DNA from: Corynebacterium sanguinis
GTDB taxonomy: Bacteria > Actinomycetota > Actinomycetes > Mycobacteriales > Mycobacteriaceae
Reading direction: 5' to 3'
Length of the DNA: 64,000 nucleotides
Assembly (NCBI RefSeq): GCF_007641235.1
Contig: NZ_CP038157.1
Span: 806,001 to 870,000 of the forward strand
In this document: positions 52,779 to 63,030 of the stretch, one piece after another
Numbering within the stretch: position 1 is the stretch's first letter
How the letters are laid out: the number at the start of each line of letters is the position of its first letter
Position numbers and translations under genes: made by a program
The notes under the pieces: generated by a model
The model's database searches: none
What the model saw: only the letters and a program-made list of their open reading frames with translations
Told to the model about the DNA's origin: nothing

Positions 52779-53906
52779 CTACTTGCTGTTGCGCTCGCGG
52801 AATGAGCGGGCGTAACGGTCAGCGGCACGGATTGCCTGCACGACATCGGTAGTGGTGTGCTCACCCGGCATCTGCTTCAGGGTCTCCTCGCTGGAGCACG
52901 CCAACTCGGCGATCTTGTACAGATCCTCTTCCGTCGCGTCGCCAAGGTGAATCTCCTCGAGTGTTGTCGGCAGGCCGACGGACTGGAGGAAGCCGAAGTA
53001 GCGGTCAGCTTCATCGTTGGTCGCACCGCTGAGCATGAGCTGCACACCGACACCGAAGGCCACTTTCTCACCGTGCGTCATGTGGTGGATGTCGCCGTCG
53101 AGAGCCGTGAAACCGTTGTGGATGGCATGCACGGCCGCGAGACCACCGTTTTCAAAGCCCAAGCCGGACAGCAGGGTGTTGGCTTCACAGATGGCCTCGA
53201 GGGCGGGCGAGACAATGTGTTCCTCGTTGTCCTTTAGTGCCTGGTGAGCGTAAGCGAAGAGGGTCTCCTCGCACTTTTCTGCCAAGGCCAGGCCGGCGAG
53301 TGTCGGGCGGGAGGAGTCATCCATGCGGCGGCCGTTGGCACGATGAACCGCACGGGCTTCGACCAGGGTGGCCAGGGCGTCGCCAAGGCCGGAACGCAGC
53401 GTTCTAACCGGAGCATTAGCAATGACGCGGGTATCCACCGCGACGAGATCGGGGTTGCGGTCGTAGAACAGGTAAGACTCGAAGACACCCTCGTCGCTGT
53501 AGATCACCGAAACACGGGCAGTCGGCGCGTCCGCGGAAACGGCGGTGGGGAAAATAGCTACGGGCAAACCGAGTTTATCGGCTACAGCGCGCGCGGTGTC
53601 GATGGTTTTTCCGCCACCGAGGCCGATGATTACGTCAGTCGAGCCGTTTCCGGCTGTCTCCACAATGTGACCGATTTCGTTCATGGAGGCCTCACCGCCG
53701 AAGACCTCGCGGGTGGCTTCCATACCGTCACCGCGCAGGCTGTTCTGCAGCTTCTCGCCGGCAATGCCCCACACGACGTCGTCGGCGATGATCAGCGGCG
53801 CCGAACCGAGTGGCTTGAGATAGTGGGCGGCACGGTCAATCAGATCGATGCCCTGCACATAGCGTGAGGGGCCGGTGTACATCTTGTCCTGAGTGAAGGT
53901 ATTCAT
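52779..53906 (-). CDS. gldA: Glycerol dehydrogenase
   Basis: A 375-aa iron/zinc-type alcohol dehydrogenase that oxidises glycerol to dihydroxyacetone with NAD. The nucleotide motif is IIGLGGGKTIDTARAVAD, with FPTAVSADAPTARVSVIY. Metal ligands lie in GLGDALATL, AVHAIHNGF and MTHGEKVAFG. The ATG at 53906 lies 7 nt after a TAGGAT -10 box. It is divergent from dhaKL, which acts on its product. Confidence 0.93.
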   Translation of the reverse strand: MNTFTQDKMYTGPSRYVQGIDLIDRAAHYLKPLGSAPLIIADDVVWGIAGEKLQNSLRGDGMEATREVFGGEASMNEIGHIVETAGNGSTDVIIGLGGGKTIDTARAVADKLGLPVAIFPTAVSADAPTARVSVIYSDEGVFESYLFYDRNPDLVAVDTRVIANAPVRTLRSGLGDALATLVEARAVHRANGRRMDDSSRPTLAGLALAEKCEETLFAYAHQALKDNEEHIVSPALEAICEANTLLSGLGFENGGLAAVHAIHNGFTALDGDIHHMTHGEKVAFGVGVQLMLSGATNDEADRYFGFLQSVGLPTTLEEIHLGDATEEDLYKIAELACSSEETLKQMPGEHTTTDVVQAIRAADRYARSFRERNSK

Positions 53907-53913
53907 GCGTTTT

Positions 53914-53919
53914 ATCCTA
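53914..53919 (-). promoter_or_regulatory. -10 box of the leaderless gldA promoter
   Basis: TAGGAT on the minus strand, 7 nt before the ATG at 53906. Confidence 0.5.
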
Positions 53920-53990
53920 CCATTGTCACTAGTTCACGTGGGCGCAGCGTTCAGTAAGAGCCCAGCCTCTCGCGTTGGGCACTCACGTCA

Positions 53991-53996
53991 TACCAT
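53991..53996 (+). promoter_or_regulatory. -10 box of the leaderless dhaKL promoter
   Basis: TACCAT, 7 nt before the ATG at 54004. Between it and the gldA -10 box lie about 70 bp, including a GCCCA/TGGGC repeat (53960-53964 and 53976-53980). Confidence 0.5.
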
Positions 53997-54003
53997 GTAA
54001 CTC

Positions 54004-55701
54004 ATGACGCACGACGACAATGACACCGCCGCCCGTACCCTCCGCTCTTTCCGCAACAAACCGCAAGACTTTCCTGCAGAGGCGCTCGGGGGAATGATCG
54101 CCTCCCACCCCGATGCAGCGTGGAATCCCGCCGGGTTCATCCACCGCATCTCGGATGTGGTGGCGGACAGCGGTGAGCCCGCCGTGGCCGTCATCTCCGG
54201 TGGCGGGTCAGGCCACGAACCGATGCACGGCGGTTTTGTAGGCGCCGGGATGCTCGCCGCGGCATGTCCCGGCCACCTCTTCACCTCCCCGAACGCGGTG
54301 CAGGTTGCGGAGTCGACCCAGTGGGCTGATCAGGGTCGAGGTGTTTTGCATGTGGTGAAGAACTACACCGGAGACATCATGAACTTCTCCGTTGGTGCGC
54401 GGATGGATCCCAAGATCCAGACAGCTACCGTCGTCGTGGCTGAGGACGTGGCCACCGGCACCAGCGATAACGGCGGTCCCGGCCGCCGCGGCACCGCCGC
54501 GACAATCCTGGTGGAAAAGGTCGCCGGTGCAGCCGCCAAACGCGGTGACGACCTCGAGGCGGTGCGCGCGATCGCCCAATGGGTGGCCGACAACTCCCGC
54601 AGCATGGCGGTCGCCGTCGCGCCGGGATATCTTCCTACCTCAGGCCGCGACACCTTCGATTTGGGCGCCGGTGAGATGGAAGTCGGTGTCGGCATCCACG
54701 GTGAGCGCGGGGTGGCGCGCGAAACAGTTACGGAAGCACGCGAGGTTGTTGACAGGATCCTGCCCCCGGTCGTCGACTCCCTCGGCCTGAAGGACGGCGA
54801 TGAGGTTATCTGCCTGACCAACGGTCTTGGTGGCTCAACACTGCTGGAGATCCACCTCATCTTCGGTGAGGTCCTCGCGTGGTTGGAAAAACGCGGGATT
54901 ACGGTGCGCCGCAGTCTCACGGGGACCTTTGTTACCTCGGTGAACATGCACGGTGTGTCCGTCACCCTCACCCGTTGCACAGATGAGGTCATTGAACTTC
55001 TCGACGCCCCCACCTCCGCACCCGCTTGGCCCCGCGTTCTCGGGCGCGAGGCGACCTTCACGCCGTCCGAGATTCGCTTTACGGACAAGCTCCCTGAAAC
55101 AGGCGAGGAAAACCCTTGGCTTACGGGGTTCGTTGAGCGGGCCCAGCGGGGTACCGATGAGCTCACCGAGCTCGACCGCATCGCCGGTGACGGTGACTTT
55201 GGTGCCAATATCGACGCTGCGATCGGTGACATCGAGCTGCCTCTGCGCGGCTCTGATCAGGACATCCTCAACGGACTTGCCCACCGTTTCCTCGTGCGCG
55301 CAGGCGGAACCTCGGGCGCGGTTTTCGGCACTTTGTTTACCGAACTCGCACGTGCAATCGACACCCAACTCACCACGGCGTCACTGGCTGCGGGGTTGAA
55401 GAACTCCTTTGAGGCGATCCACCAACTCGGCGGTGCGGAATACGGCGACAAGACCATGGTCGATGCATTGTTCCCTGCCGCACAGGCCGTGGCACAGCTC
55501 GCCGACTCCACCCCCGCCTGGCAAGCGCTCGACACCGCCTGCCAGGCCGCTGCCGATGGAGTGCGGCGAACCCGGGAACTGACGGCGAAGAAGGGCCGCG
55601 CCTCCTATCTCGGTGAGACAGCCAAGGACGTGCCGGATCCCGGCGCCATCTTGACCACCTGGTTCTTCGGGGACGCGGGATCAGTCGAATCGTTCCGGTA
55701 G
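54004..55701 (+). CDS. dhaKL: Dihydroxyacetone kinase, fused DhaK-DhaL
   Basis: A 565-aa single-chain kinase. Residues 1-330 are DhaK, with AVISGGGSGHEPMHGGFVG and the substrate-binding histidine in GVGIHGERGV. About 370-560 is the DhaL ATP-binding part (LDRIAGDGDFGANI with the Mg-binding Asp residues, RAGGTSGAVFGTLF, GDKTMVDALFPA). This is the ATP-dependent form. It phosphorylates dihydroxyacetone made by GldA to feed glycolysis. Confidence 0.93.
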   Translation: MTHDDNDTAARTLRSFRNKPQDFPAEALGGMIASHPDAAWNPAGFIHRISDVVADSGEPAVAVISGGGSGHEPMHGGFVGAGMLAAACPGHLFTSPNAVQVAESTQWADQGRGVLHVVKNYTGDIMNFSVGARMDPKIQTATVVVAEDVATGTSDNGGPGRRGTAATILVEKVAGAAAKRGDDLEAVRAIAQWVADNSRSMAVAVAPGYLPTSGRDTFDLGAGEMEVGVGIHGERGVARETVTEAREVVDRILPPVVDSLGLKDGDEVICLTNGLGGSTLLEIHLIFGEVLAWLEKRGITVRRSLTGTFVTSVNMHGVSVTLTRCTDEVIELLDAPTSAPAWPRVLGREATFTPSEIRFTDKLPETGEENPWLTGFVERAQRGTDELTELDRIAGDGDFGANIDAAIGDIELPLRGSDQDILNGLAHRFLVRAGGTSGAVFGTLFTELARAIDTQLTTASLAAGLKNSFEAIHQLGGAEYGDKTMVDALFPAAQAVAQLADSTPAWQALDTACQAAADGVRRTRELTAKKGRASYLGETAKDVPDPGAILTTWFFGDAGSVESFR

Positions 55702-55916
55702 GGCGCCAATAATCCAACAACGTGCAGGAATGCAGACTTTCTTGTCGCTTTCCAGGTAGCAGGCACGAAACGCCGAGGTAATGCGCCGGCCAGCGATATG
55801 TCCATGGTGTGCATGAGGTGTGCGCCCGCGGCCGTCCGATGCCGTCACCCTCGGCGTGAGGGCGGGTCAGCGGTCGGAAACCCACCCTGTCCACCAGCCC
55901 GTTACACTGTCTAACC
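55702..55916. other. dhaKL-leuS gap
   Basis: 215 bp with no credible gene. It contains a TACACT -10 box (55903-55908) 8 nt before leuS. No terminator or T-box-like structure was recognised. Confidence 0.5.
55903..55908 (+). promoter_or_regulatory. -10 box of the leaderless leuS promoter
   Basis: TACACT, 8 nt before the ATG at 55917. Confidence 0.5.
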
Positions 55917-58742
55917 ATGACCAACGCGACTGAGGGGCCGGCATTCCGATATACGGCGGCTGTGGCCAACGAGATTGAGCAGAAATGGCAGCGCTACTGG
56001 GTGGACAACGGTACGTTCAATGCACCGAACCCCGTGGGGGACCTCGCCACGGGCGGGGAACTGCCCGCCGACAAGCTCAATGTCCAGGACATGTTCCCCT
56101 ACCCCTCTGGCGCAGGCCTGCACGTCGGCCATCCGCTGGGCTACATCGCCACGGACGTCTTCGCCCGCTACAACCGCATGCTGGGCAAGAACGTCCTGCA
56201 TACCCTGGGCTACGACGCCTTTGGGTTGCCGGCGGAGCAGTACGCGATCCAAACCGGCACCCACCCGCGAACGACCACCGAGTCGAACATCGCGAACATG
56301 ACCCGCCAGCTCGACTCGCTGGGCTTGGGCCACGATCGCCGCCGCGCCGTCGCCACAACGGACCCGGAGTTTTACCGCTGGACGCAGTGGATCTTCCTGC
56401 AGATTTACAACGCATGGTTCGACGAGGAGCAGGGCAAGGCCCGCCCGATCGAGGACCTGGTGCGCGATTTGATGACGGGCGCTCGCACCACAAAGGACGG
56501 CCGCAACTTCCGCGATCTCACCACCGCGGAGAAGCATGCCGCGATCGATGAGTTCCGCCTCGTCTACCTCTCGGATTCCATGGTCAACTGGTGCCCGGGC
56601 CTGGGCACGGTGCTGGCCAACGAGGAGGTCACCGCCGACGGTCGCTCCGAACGCGGCAACTACCCCGTCTTCCGCAAGCGACTGCGCCAGTGGATGATGC
56701 GCATCACCGCCTACTCGGATCGCCTGCTCGACGACCTTGACCTGCTGGATTGGCCGGAGAAGGTCAAGTCCATGCAGCGCAACTGGATCGGCCGCTCCCG
56801 CGGCGCAGAGGTCGCGTTCGTGTCGCCCGCCGGCCCGATCACGGTGTTCACCACCCGCCCGGACACCCTGTTCGGCGCCAGCTACGTCGTGCTCGCGCCC
56901 GAGCATGAGCTTGTCGACGCCCTGACCACCACCTCCTACCCCGACAACACCAACCCCACCTGGACGTACGGGGCCTCCACCCCCGCCGAGGCCGTCGCCG
57001 CCTACAAGCGCGCGATCGCTGCCAAGAGCGATGTGGAGCGCCAGGAGAACAAGGAAAAGACGGGTGTGTTCCTCGGTTCCTACGCCACCAACCCGGTCAA
57101 CGGCGAGCAGGTGCCGGTGTTCATCGCTGATTACGTGCTCACCGGCTACGGCACCGGCGCGATCATGGCGGTTCCCGCTCACGACGAGCGCGACTACGAG
57201 TTCGCCCAGGTCTTCTCCCTGCCCATTACCCCGGTGCTGGATTCGGACGTTTCCGACCAGGCCTTCACGGGTGACGCGCCGCACATCAACTCCGCGAACG
57301 AGGAGGGCCTGGACGTCAACGGGATGGGTAAGGACGCGGCGATTGAGGCGTCGATAAGCTGGCTCGTCGCCCACGGCCACGGCGAGGAGCGGATCCAGTA
57401 CAAGCTGCGCGACTGGCTCTTCGCGCGCCAGCGGTACTGGGGCGAGCCCTTCCCCATCGTCTACGACGAGAACGGCCAGGCGCACTCCCTGCCGGAGGAC
57501 ATGCTGCCGGTTGAGTTGCCACAGGTGGAGGACTACAACCCGGTGTCTTTCGACCCGGACGATGCGGATTCCGAGCCTGCTCCCCCACTGGCGAAGGCGA
57601 CTGACTGGGTGGAAGTCACCCTCGACCTCGGCGAGGGTGAGAAGACCTACTACCGCGACACCAACGTGATGCCGCAGTGGGCCGGCTCTTCCTGGTACCA
57701 GCTGCGCTACATCGACCCGACGAACGACGAGGAGTTCTGCGCGCTGGACAACGAGCGTTACTGGACGGGCCCGCGCGGCGAGAACGACCCGGGCGGCGTG
57801 GACCTCTACGTCGGTGGCGTGGAGCACGCCGTGCTGCACCTGCTCTACGCGCGCTTCTGGCACAAGGTGCTCTTTGACCTCGGTTTTGTCACCTCCCGCG
57901 AGCCCTACCGCCGCCTGTTTAACCAGGGTTACATCCAGGCCTACGCCTACACGGATTCCCGCGGCGTCTACGTCCCGGCCGCTGAGGTGGTCGAGCGCGA
58001 CGGGAAGTACTTCTACCAGGACCAGGAGGTCACGCAGGAGTACGGCAAGATGGGCAAGTCGCTGAAGAACGCGGTCGCACCGGATGAGATCGGTCGCGAG
58101 TACGGCGCCGATACCCTGCGCGTGTATGAGATGTCCATGGGCCCGCTCGACACCTCGCGCCCCTGGGCCACCAAGGACGTCGTCGGCGCGCACCGCTTCC
58201 TGCAGCGTCTGTGGCGCCTCGTGGTCAACGAGGAGACCGGTGAGCTGCGTGCGGCGGAGCTTGAACTGACCGGAGACGACGCGAAGGCGCTGCACCGCAC
58301 CATCGCCGGCGTGCGCGAGGACTACGAGAATCTGCGCGACAACACCGTGGTGGCCAAGCTCATCGAGTACGTCAACTACCTGACCAAGACCTATTCCGGC
58401 CAGGTGCCGCGCGGCGCCGTCGTGCCCCTGGTGCAAATGGTCTCCCCACTTGCTCCGCACGTCGCCGAGGAACTCTGGTCGCGTCTCGGAGGTGCCGGCA
58501 CGATCACGTTCGAGCCCTTCCCCACCTTCGATGATTCGCTGCTTGTCGACGACACCGTCGAGATCCCGGTCCAGATCAACGGCAAGGTCAAGGCGCGTGT
58601 CGATGTCCCCACCGATGCCGACAAGGACACCATCGAGGCCGCCGCGCTTGCCGACGCCCGCGTTAGCCAGCTGGTCGCCGGGAAGAACGTTGTCAAGACG
58701 ATCGTGGTGCCGGGTCGGATGGTCAACCTCGTGGTGAAGTAG
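55917..58742 (+). CDS. leuS: Leucyl-tRNA synthetase
   Basis: A 941-aa class I synthetase. The HIGH-type motif is [14 protein letters not shown], and the KMSKS loop is [10 protein letters not shown]. The CP1 editing domain has [20 protein letters not shown] and [15 protein letters not shown]. The C-terminal anticodon-binding domain ends with [16 protein letters not shown]. The length is slightly above average. A long antisense open frame over it is a GC-driven shadow. Confidence 0.97.
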   Translation: MTNATEGPAFRYTAAVANEIEQKWQRYWVDNGTFNAPNPVGDLATGGELPADKLNVQDMFPYPSGAGLHVGHPLGYIATDVFARYNRMLGKNVLHTLGYDAFGLPAEQYAIQTGTHPRTTTESNIANMTRQLDSLGLGHDRRRAVATTDPEFYRWTQWIFLQIYNAWFDEEQGKARPIEDLVRDLMTGARTTKDGRNFRDLTTAEKHAAIDEFRLVYLSDSMVNWCPGLGTVLANEEVTADGRSERGNYPVFRKRLRQWMMRITAYSDRLLDDLDLLDWPEKVKSMQRNWIGRSRGAEVAFVSPAGPITVFTTRPDTLFGASYVVLAPEHELVDALTTTSYPDNTNPTWTYGASTPAEAVAAYKRAIAAKSDVERQENKEKTGVFLGSYATNPVNGEQVPVFIADYVLTGYGTGAIMAVPAHDERDYEFAQVFSLPITPVLDSDVSDQAFTGDAPHINSANEEGLDVNGMGKDAAIEASISWLVAHGHGEERIQYKLRDWLFARQRYWGEPFPIVYDENGQAHSLPEDMLPVELPQVEDYNPVSFDPDDADSEPAPPLAKATDWVEVTLDLGEGEKTYYRDTNVMPQWAGSSWYQLRYIDPTNDEEFCALDNERYWTGPRGENDPGGVDLYVGGVEHAVLHLLYARFWHKVLFDLGFVTSREPYRRLFNQGYIQAYAYTDSRGVYVPAAEVVERDGKYFYQDQEVTQEYGKMGKSLKNAVAPDEIGREYGADTLRVYEMSMGPLDTSRPWATKDVVGAHRFLQRLWRLVVNEETGELRAAELELTGDDAKALHRTIAGVREDYENLRDNTVVAKLIEYVNYLTKTYSGQVPRGAVVPLVQMVSPLAPHVAEELWSRLGGAGTITFEPFPTFDDSLLVDDTVEIPVQINGKVKARVDVPTDADKDTIEAAALADARVSQLVAGKNVVKTIVVPGRMVNLVVK

Positions 58743-58946
58743 GTTGCGCTCGCGTCGCCCCGGTGGCGTGCTGCGCCGGCTGCTGGTCCCAACGGTCTAG
58801 TCACGGCGGGGAAAAACCACGCTGACCCCGTCAAAGTACGTGACGTGTACTAGACCTTTGGGCGGATTCTGCGGGTGCGGTTTCCGCGGACGCTGGTAAG
58901 GTCATAACAGTTCAATGACCCCTTGGTTCAACGAAAGGCTGGCGTA

Positions 58947-60029
58947 ATGTCCACTCCTTATAACGGTGGTCCCTCCTCGCAGGATCCCTTCAACAACAAT
59001 GAGTTCGGCACTGGCTCCTCCGCCAACAACTCCCCCGACAGCGGTGCGGGTGCGCAGGGCGGTTCCTCCGTTTACGGCACCCCGGATAACGTCACCGGTT
59101 CCTACAACTACGGCTACAACGGTTACGGCAGCGAACAGGCCGCCGGCTACGACCCGTACGACGTCAACGCCGCCTCCGTGAACCAGGGAGCGGCACAGCT
59201 TAACGGCACCACGCTTGTCGACGGCACCTACGGCGACGGCACGCAACCCCACCCGATCAACAACCCGGCTATCAACGGCTACACCCACATCAAGGGCACC
59301 GGCAAGATGAACGCGCTTGAGGCGTGGGGCTACGGTTTCCGCCAGACGTTTGCTAACTGGCAGACCTGGATTGTCATTGCCCTGCTCCTGATACTTCTTC
59401 CTACCTTGGCCAGCGCATTCATCCCGTTCGTCGGGTTCCTCTTCGGCCTGGCGATGCTCTTCCTCGCCCCGTTCCTGTACTCCTTCGCCTTGGCGCAGAC
59501 CCTGTCGAAGCACTGGAAGTTTGACGGGATGAAGGCCCCCACCTACGGGTCGACGCTGGGCATGGCTTTGCTCGTCGGTCTGATCTCTACACTGATCTCA
59601 CTGATTTTCATCGTCATCTCCGCGATGATCTTCGGCGGTTCTATCATGGCAACCCTGTCCACGGTTGATCCGGCTCAGCTTGAAGGCGATCCGATGGCGG
59701 CTCTGCCGCTCATTGGCGCGTTCTTTGGCATCGTTGCCCTGACGGCGTTCCTGATGCTCTTTGTCACCCCATTCCTGGTCTTCCAGGTCTGGTACGCCGC
59801 CGATAACGCCTGCAGCTTTGGTGACGCGTTCAAGGAGGGCTTCTCCGCCGGCGCGCGCAACTACCTCCAGCTGCTTCTGGCCACCATCATCTACATGCTG
59901 CTCATGATCCCGGTGGCGTTGACTTTGGGTCTCGGCGCCCTCATCGTCGTTCCGGCCTACTACCTGGCTTTGGCCTACGCCTACCGCCAGGTCTCCGGCG
60001 GCCCCGTTCCCACCGAGGCCCAGATCTAG
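58947..60029 (+). CDS. Membrane protein with Asn/Gly/Tyr-rich N-terminus
   Basis: A 360-aa protein. The first 120 residues are low-complexity (NGGPSSQDPFNNNEFG, YNYGYNGYGSEQAAGYDP), cytosolic or exposed. Then come about five or six transmembrane helices, starting NWQTWIVIALLLILLPTLA. The helix arrangement resembles DUF975/glycerophosphoryl-diesterase-like membrane domains, but I am not sure. The ATG at 58947 was chosen; an upstream TTG frame adds eight residues. Function unknown. Confidence 0.75.
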   Translation: MSTPYNGGPSSQDPFNNNEFGTGSSANNSPDSGAGAQGGSSVYGTPDNVTGSYNYGYNGYGSEQAAGYDPYDVNAASVNQGAAQLNGTTLVDGTYGDGTQPHPINNPAINGYTHIKGTGKMNALEAWGYGFRQTFANWQTWIVIALLLILLPTLASAFIPFVGFLFGLAMLFLAPFLYSFALAQTLSKHWKFDGMKAPTYGSTLGMALLVGLISTLISLIFIVISAMIFGGSIMATLSTVDPAQLEGDPMAALPLIGAFFGIVALTAFLMLFVTPFLVFQVWYAADNACSFGDAFKEGFSAGARNYLQLLLATIIYMLLMIPVALTLGLGALIVVPAYYLALAYAYRQVSGGPVPTEAQI

Positions 60030-60031
60030 CG

Positions 60032-60997
60032 TTAAAGGGTGACCACGGTGCGCCCCTGGTGCTCACCGGCTAGGAGCTTGTCCCCCACCTCAATCGCGCC
60101 GTGAAGGTCGACGGTTGAGGTGTACGAGAGCAATTGCTCCACATCGACGGCCTGCGCGAGAAGGTCCCACGCCTGAACGCGCAGGCCGTTTGGCGCGTCC
60201 ACCGAGTTGATGCCGACCAGGTGCACCCCGCGCAGGATGAAAGGCAGCACCGAGGCGGGTAGGTCGTTGCCCGCGGCCATGCCGCAGGCGGTGGCCACCC
60301 CGCCCCAGGTGAGCTGCGACAACACGTTGGCTAGAACGGCGGATCCGACGGTGTCTATCGCACCGGCGTAACGCGATTTCTGCAGTGGTTTGCCGGGCTC
60401 GTCGTACTCGCCGCGGTCGACGATCGCCTTCGCGCCGAGCGCGCTGAGGTAGTCTGCGTGCGTGTCGACGCGTCCCGTCATGGCGTGGACCTCGTACCCC
60501 CGCGCGGCGAGCAGCGACACGGCGACGGAGCCGACGCCACCGGTCGCCCCGGTGACCAGGACGGGGCCGTCGAGCTCGGTACCGTCGGTGGCGCGCTCGA
60601 AAGCGGCGACTGAGAGGGCTGCGGTGTAGCCGGCGGTGCCGAGGGCGGCCGCAGTGTGGGCGTCGAAACGCTCTGGTACCCGGGTCACCTTGGAGGCGTC
60701 GATACGCAGTCGCGGGGTGTAGCCGCCGTGACGACGCTCGCCGATCCCCCAGCCGTTGACGGTAACTAACGTGCCCGGCGCGACGGTCGGCGATTCGATG
60801 ATGGTGCCTACCGCGTCGATGCCGGGGACCATGTTCGGTTCGCGCAAAATGCCCTTGAGCCCGCCCAAGGCCATCGCGTCTTTGTAATTGACCGACGAGT
60901 GCGTCACGTCGATCAGAGTATCGCCCTCTCCTGCGTAGTCATCGCGCGTTTCCACGATCTCGGGCCCGGTTTCAGTAACAAGCAACGTCTTATCCAT
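60032..60997 (-). CDS. Zinc-independent quinone oxidoreductase, AcuI/YhdH-like
   Basis: A 321-aa medium-chain reductase. The NADPH-binding motif is VLVTGATGGVGSVAVSLLAARG and the conserved N-terminal block is DVTHSSVNYKDAMALGG. The AcuI/YhdH subgroup reduces acryloyl-CoA with NADPH. The substrate in this organism is an inference. The ATG at 60997 has a TATGGT -10 box 7 nt upstream. Much longer upstream frame is shadow over the DUF202 genes. Confidence 0.85.
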   Translation of the reverse strand: MDKTLLVTETGPEIVETRDDYAGEGDTLIDVTHSSVNYKDAMALGGLKGILREPNMVPGIDAVGTIIESPTVAPGTLVTVNGWGIGERRHGGYTPRLRIDASKVTRVPERFDAHTAAALGTAGYTAALSVAAFERATDGTELDGPVLVTGATGGVGSVAVSLLAARGYEVHAMTGRVDTHADYLSALGAKAIVDRGEYDEPGKPLQKSRYAGAIDTVGSAVLANVLSQLTWGGVATACGMAAGNDLPASVLPFILRGVHLVGINSVDAPNGLRVQAWDLLAQAVDVEQLLSYTSTVDLHGAIEVGDKLLAGEHQGRTVVTL

Positions 60998-61004
60998 ACG
61001 CCCC

Positions 61005-61010
61005 ACCATA
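61005..61010 (-). promoter_or_regulatory. -10 box of the leaderless acuI-like promoter
   Basis: TATGGT on the minus strand, 7 nt before the ATG at 60997. Confidence 0.45.
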
Positions 61011-61038
61011 CGTTCTCGGCCGTGATGCGCATCTGGGC

Positions 61039-61044
61039 TACAGT
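61039..61044 (+). promoter_or_regulatory. -10 box of the leaderless DUF202 operon promoter
   Basis: TACAGT, 8 nt before the ATG at 61053. It stands back to back with the acuI-like promoter. Confidence 0.45.
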
Positions 61045-61052
61045 TAGGAGAC

Positions 61053-61418
61053 ATGAGTGAGCAACGCGCCTGGTTTACACGCGCCGTCTTCCCCGACGGC
61101 GACGAGCCGGACCCGCGTTTCACTCTCGCCAACGAACGCACGTTCCTCGCGTGGACGCGAACCGCGCTGGCGTTTTTGGCCTCGGGCATCGCGCTCGAAG
61201 CGTTCGCCATTCCGGGTATCGCGCCGTCACTACGCACCCTCGTCGCCGCGGTTGTGATCCTGCTCGGCATGACGATTTCAGTCGGCGCGGCGCTGCGCTG
61301 GGTGCGCGTCGAGCGCGCGATGCGCCACGGCCGCCCGCTACCCGCGCCGGCGATCATCCCCGTACTCGGCATTGGCATCTTCATCGCCTCCGTCGTCGTG
61401 TTCCTGGGTCTACTGTGA
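61053..61418 (+). CDS. DUF202 (YidH-like) membrane protein
   Basis: A 121-aa protein with three transmembrane helices (about 35-55, 60-80, 100-120). The family core is FTLANERTFLAWTRTALAFLASG, typical of DUF202. Function unknown. It overlaps the next gene by 4 bp. Confidence 0.85.
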   Translation: MSEQRAWFTRAVFPDGDEPDPRFTLANERTFLAWTRTALAFLASGIALEAFAIPGIAPSLRTLVAAVVILLGMTISVGAALRWVRVERAMRHGRPLPAPAIIPVLGIGIFIASVVVFLGLL

Positions 61419-61738
61419 GCATCCCCGTCACCGACGCCGGGCTGCAGCCCGAGCGCACCGCGATGAGCTGGACGCGCACGGCGCTGGCCATGATGGTGTG
61501 CTCGATGACGCTGCTGCGCTGGTCCGACTCCTACCCCGATGTCGTGTTTATGGCGATAGTGTTGCTCGCCGTCCTCGCGGTGGTTCTCATCGTGTTCAAC
61601 CGGCGGATGTACCGCGGCCAAGCGACGGAGCTGTCGCACGAACACGCCACCCCCAACGCCGTCGGGGTCGCGCTGCTGACGCTCATGCTCGTCGTGCTCG
61701 GGGGCATCGGTTTCGCGCTAGTGCTCACCCAGCTCTAG
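61415..61738 (+). CDS. Second DUF202 membrane protein
   Basis: A 107-aa paralogue of its neighbour. The core LQPERTAMSWTRTALAMMVC matches the same domain, followed by two further helices. It starts with GTG overlapping the previous stop. The two probably work as a pair. Its 3' end overlaps the convergent gene by 21 bp. Confidence 0.82.
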   Translation: MSIPVTDAGLQPERTAMSWTRTALAMMVCSMTLLRWSDSYPDVVFMAIVLLAVLAVVLIVFNRRMYRGQATELSHEHATPNAVGVALLTLMLVVLGGIGFALVLTQL

Positions 61739-63022
61739 CATCCGCTGGATGAGCAGGTGGCCGCCGTGGGTGAGGTAGTGCCCGGGTGGGTACACCGACT
61801 CCTCCACCACACCCAGCGCCCTGAGCAGGTCGTATGTGCCGGCAAGGTCCTCCGGGACACGCTGCGGGCCGGAGGCGATGATGCCGTTTTCATTGGCGAT
61901 CCACTTCACCACAGCCCGCCACTCGCGGGCGCCGAAGGTTTCCTCGAAGCCGTGGCTCATGGCGAGGTGAAGCTCGTCCAGGCTCGCGCCGCCGGAAAGC
62001 AGCCGCGCGCCGCTTTCCCCGAGCCGCACCCGGCCCTGGGTGTTCTTCAAAAGCCCCGCCTCGGTGAGGATTTCACGGGTGGTGGCCAACAGGGGCAGCG
62101 AGGTCTCGCGCGGGCGCTGCGAGCGCGTGTCGTAGCCCAGCACCTGCCCGACCGCACGCACCACGCGCGACGGCAGCGCACCTGTCGCGGTGAGCTTGAC
62201 CGGTTCCGCGAAGTAGCCGAGGATCGCCTCGACAGTTTCCCTGAACAGGTTCGGGTACTCTGGGACGAGCGGTTCCTCGCCGAGCCTGTCTTCGAAGAAT
62301 CCCGCCATCGCGGCGATCAGTGCCGGATTGTGTTCCGGACTGGGGTCGATCGACATGATTTCCATCAAGTCGGGGCGCGTTTCCAGAAAGTCCTCGAACT
62401 CGGTGGCGAGCTGCTGCGTCAGCGGGTCCTCGGCAATGGAGCTGGCGGAATCGATCATTAGATCTTCTGCGACGAAGCTGATGCGCTCCGAGACCGTCAC
62501 CGGGTCAGCCTGGGTGAGGCGCTGCAGGAGCCGATCCGGTGTCATCACCGGCAAGAAGCTCAACAGCAGGGGCGCGACCTCCATGTCGGGGTCGAGGCCA
62601 GCGGCGATACGGCGCGCCTCGGCGTGGAACTTGCTCATCATGGTGGGGCCGTTGCAGGCTTCGACGACGTCGGGCCCGAGGGCGTCGATAAGCAAAGGCG
62701 TGGGGCCGTCGAGACGCGAGGTGCCGAGTACTTCGACGTAAATGTTCCAATTCGCCGAGGGATCGTAAACGTAGATCATGGGCTTCATCTCGGCGACGGT
62801 GATGCCGTCCTCGGCGAGCTCCCCTTCGCTCGGGTGGGTTGTGAACACCTCTCGCGCGCCGGGCCCGGCGGACATGTATATGTGGCTCTCGCCGCCGGAG
62901 AAGCCGAAGGCCGCGTCGATGACGTGCGAAAGCGCGCCGAGGTGCATGGAGTTCTCCACGTTAACCAGGCGGGAGACCTTCGGTTGCGAGCCCTCGATAG
63001 TCATCAGCAGCGAGACGATCAT
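61718..63022 (-). CDS. pRiA4b ORF-3-like domain protein
   Basis: A 434-aa protein. The N-terminal 150 residues resemble the plasmid pRiA4b ORF-3 domain (VSRLVNVENSMHLGALSHVIDAAFGFSGGESHIY, split across positions about 16-50). The remainder is helical and unannotated (LRALGVVEESVYPPGHYL near the end). The role is unknown. The ATG at 63022 has a TATCCT -10 box 8 nt upstream; the longer frame is shadow. Confidence 0.72.
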   Translation of the reverse strand: MIVSLLMTIEGSQPKVSRLVNVENSMHLGALSHVIDAAFGFSGGESHIYMSAGPGAREVFTTHPSEGELAEDGITVAEMKPMIYVYDPSANWNIYVEVLGTSRLDGPTPLLIDALGPDVVEACNGPTMMSKFHAEARRIAAGLDPDMEVAPLLLSFLPVMTPDRLLQRLTQADPVTVSERISFVAEDLMIDSASSIAEDPLTQQLATEFEDFLETRPDLMEIMSIDPSPEHNPALIAAMAGFFEDRLGEEPLVPEYPNLFRETVEAILGYFAEPVKLTATGALPSRVVRAVGQVLGYDTRSQRPRETSLPLLATTREILTEAGLLKNTQGRVRLGESGARLLSGGASLDELHLAMSHGFEETFGAREWRAVVKWIANENGIIASGPQRVPEDLAGTYDLLRALGVVEESVYPPGHYLTHGGHLLIQRMLELGEH

Positions 63023-63030
63023 GGTTCCTA

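Noticed and set aside
53932-53943. GTTCACGTGGG between gldA and dhaKL resembling half a parS
   Set aside because: The right arm does not match; too many mismatches for ParB.
55911-58460. 849-codon open frame antisense to leuS
   Set aside because: LeuS motifs run the whole length on the other strand; the antisense product has no family features.
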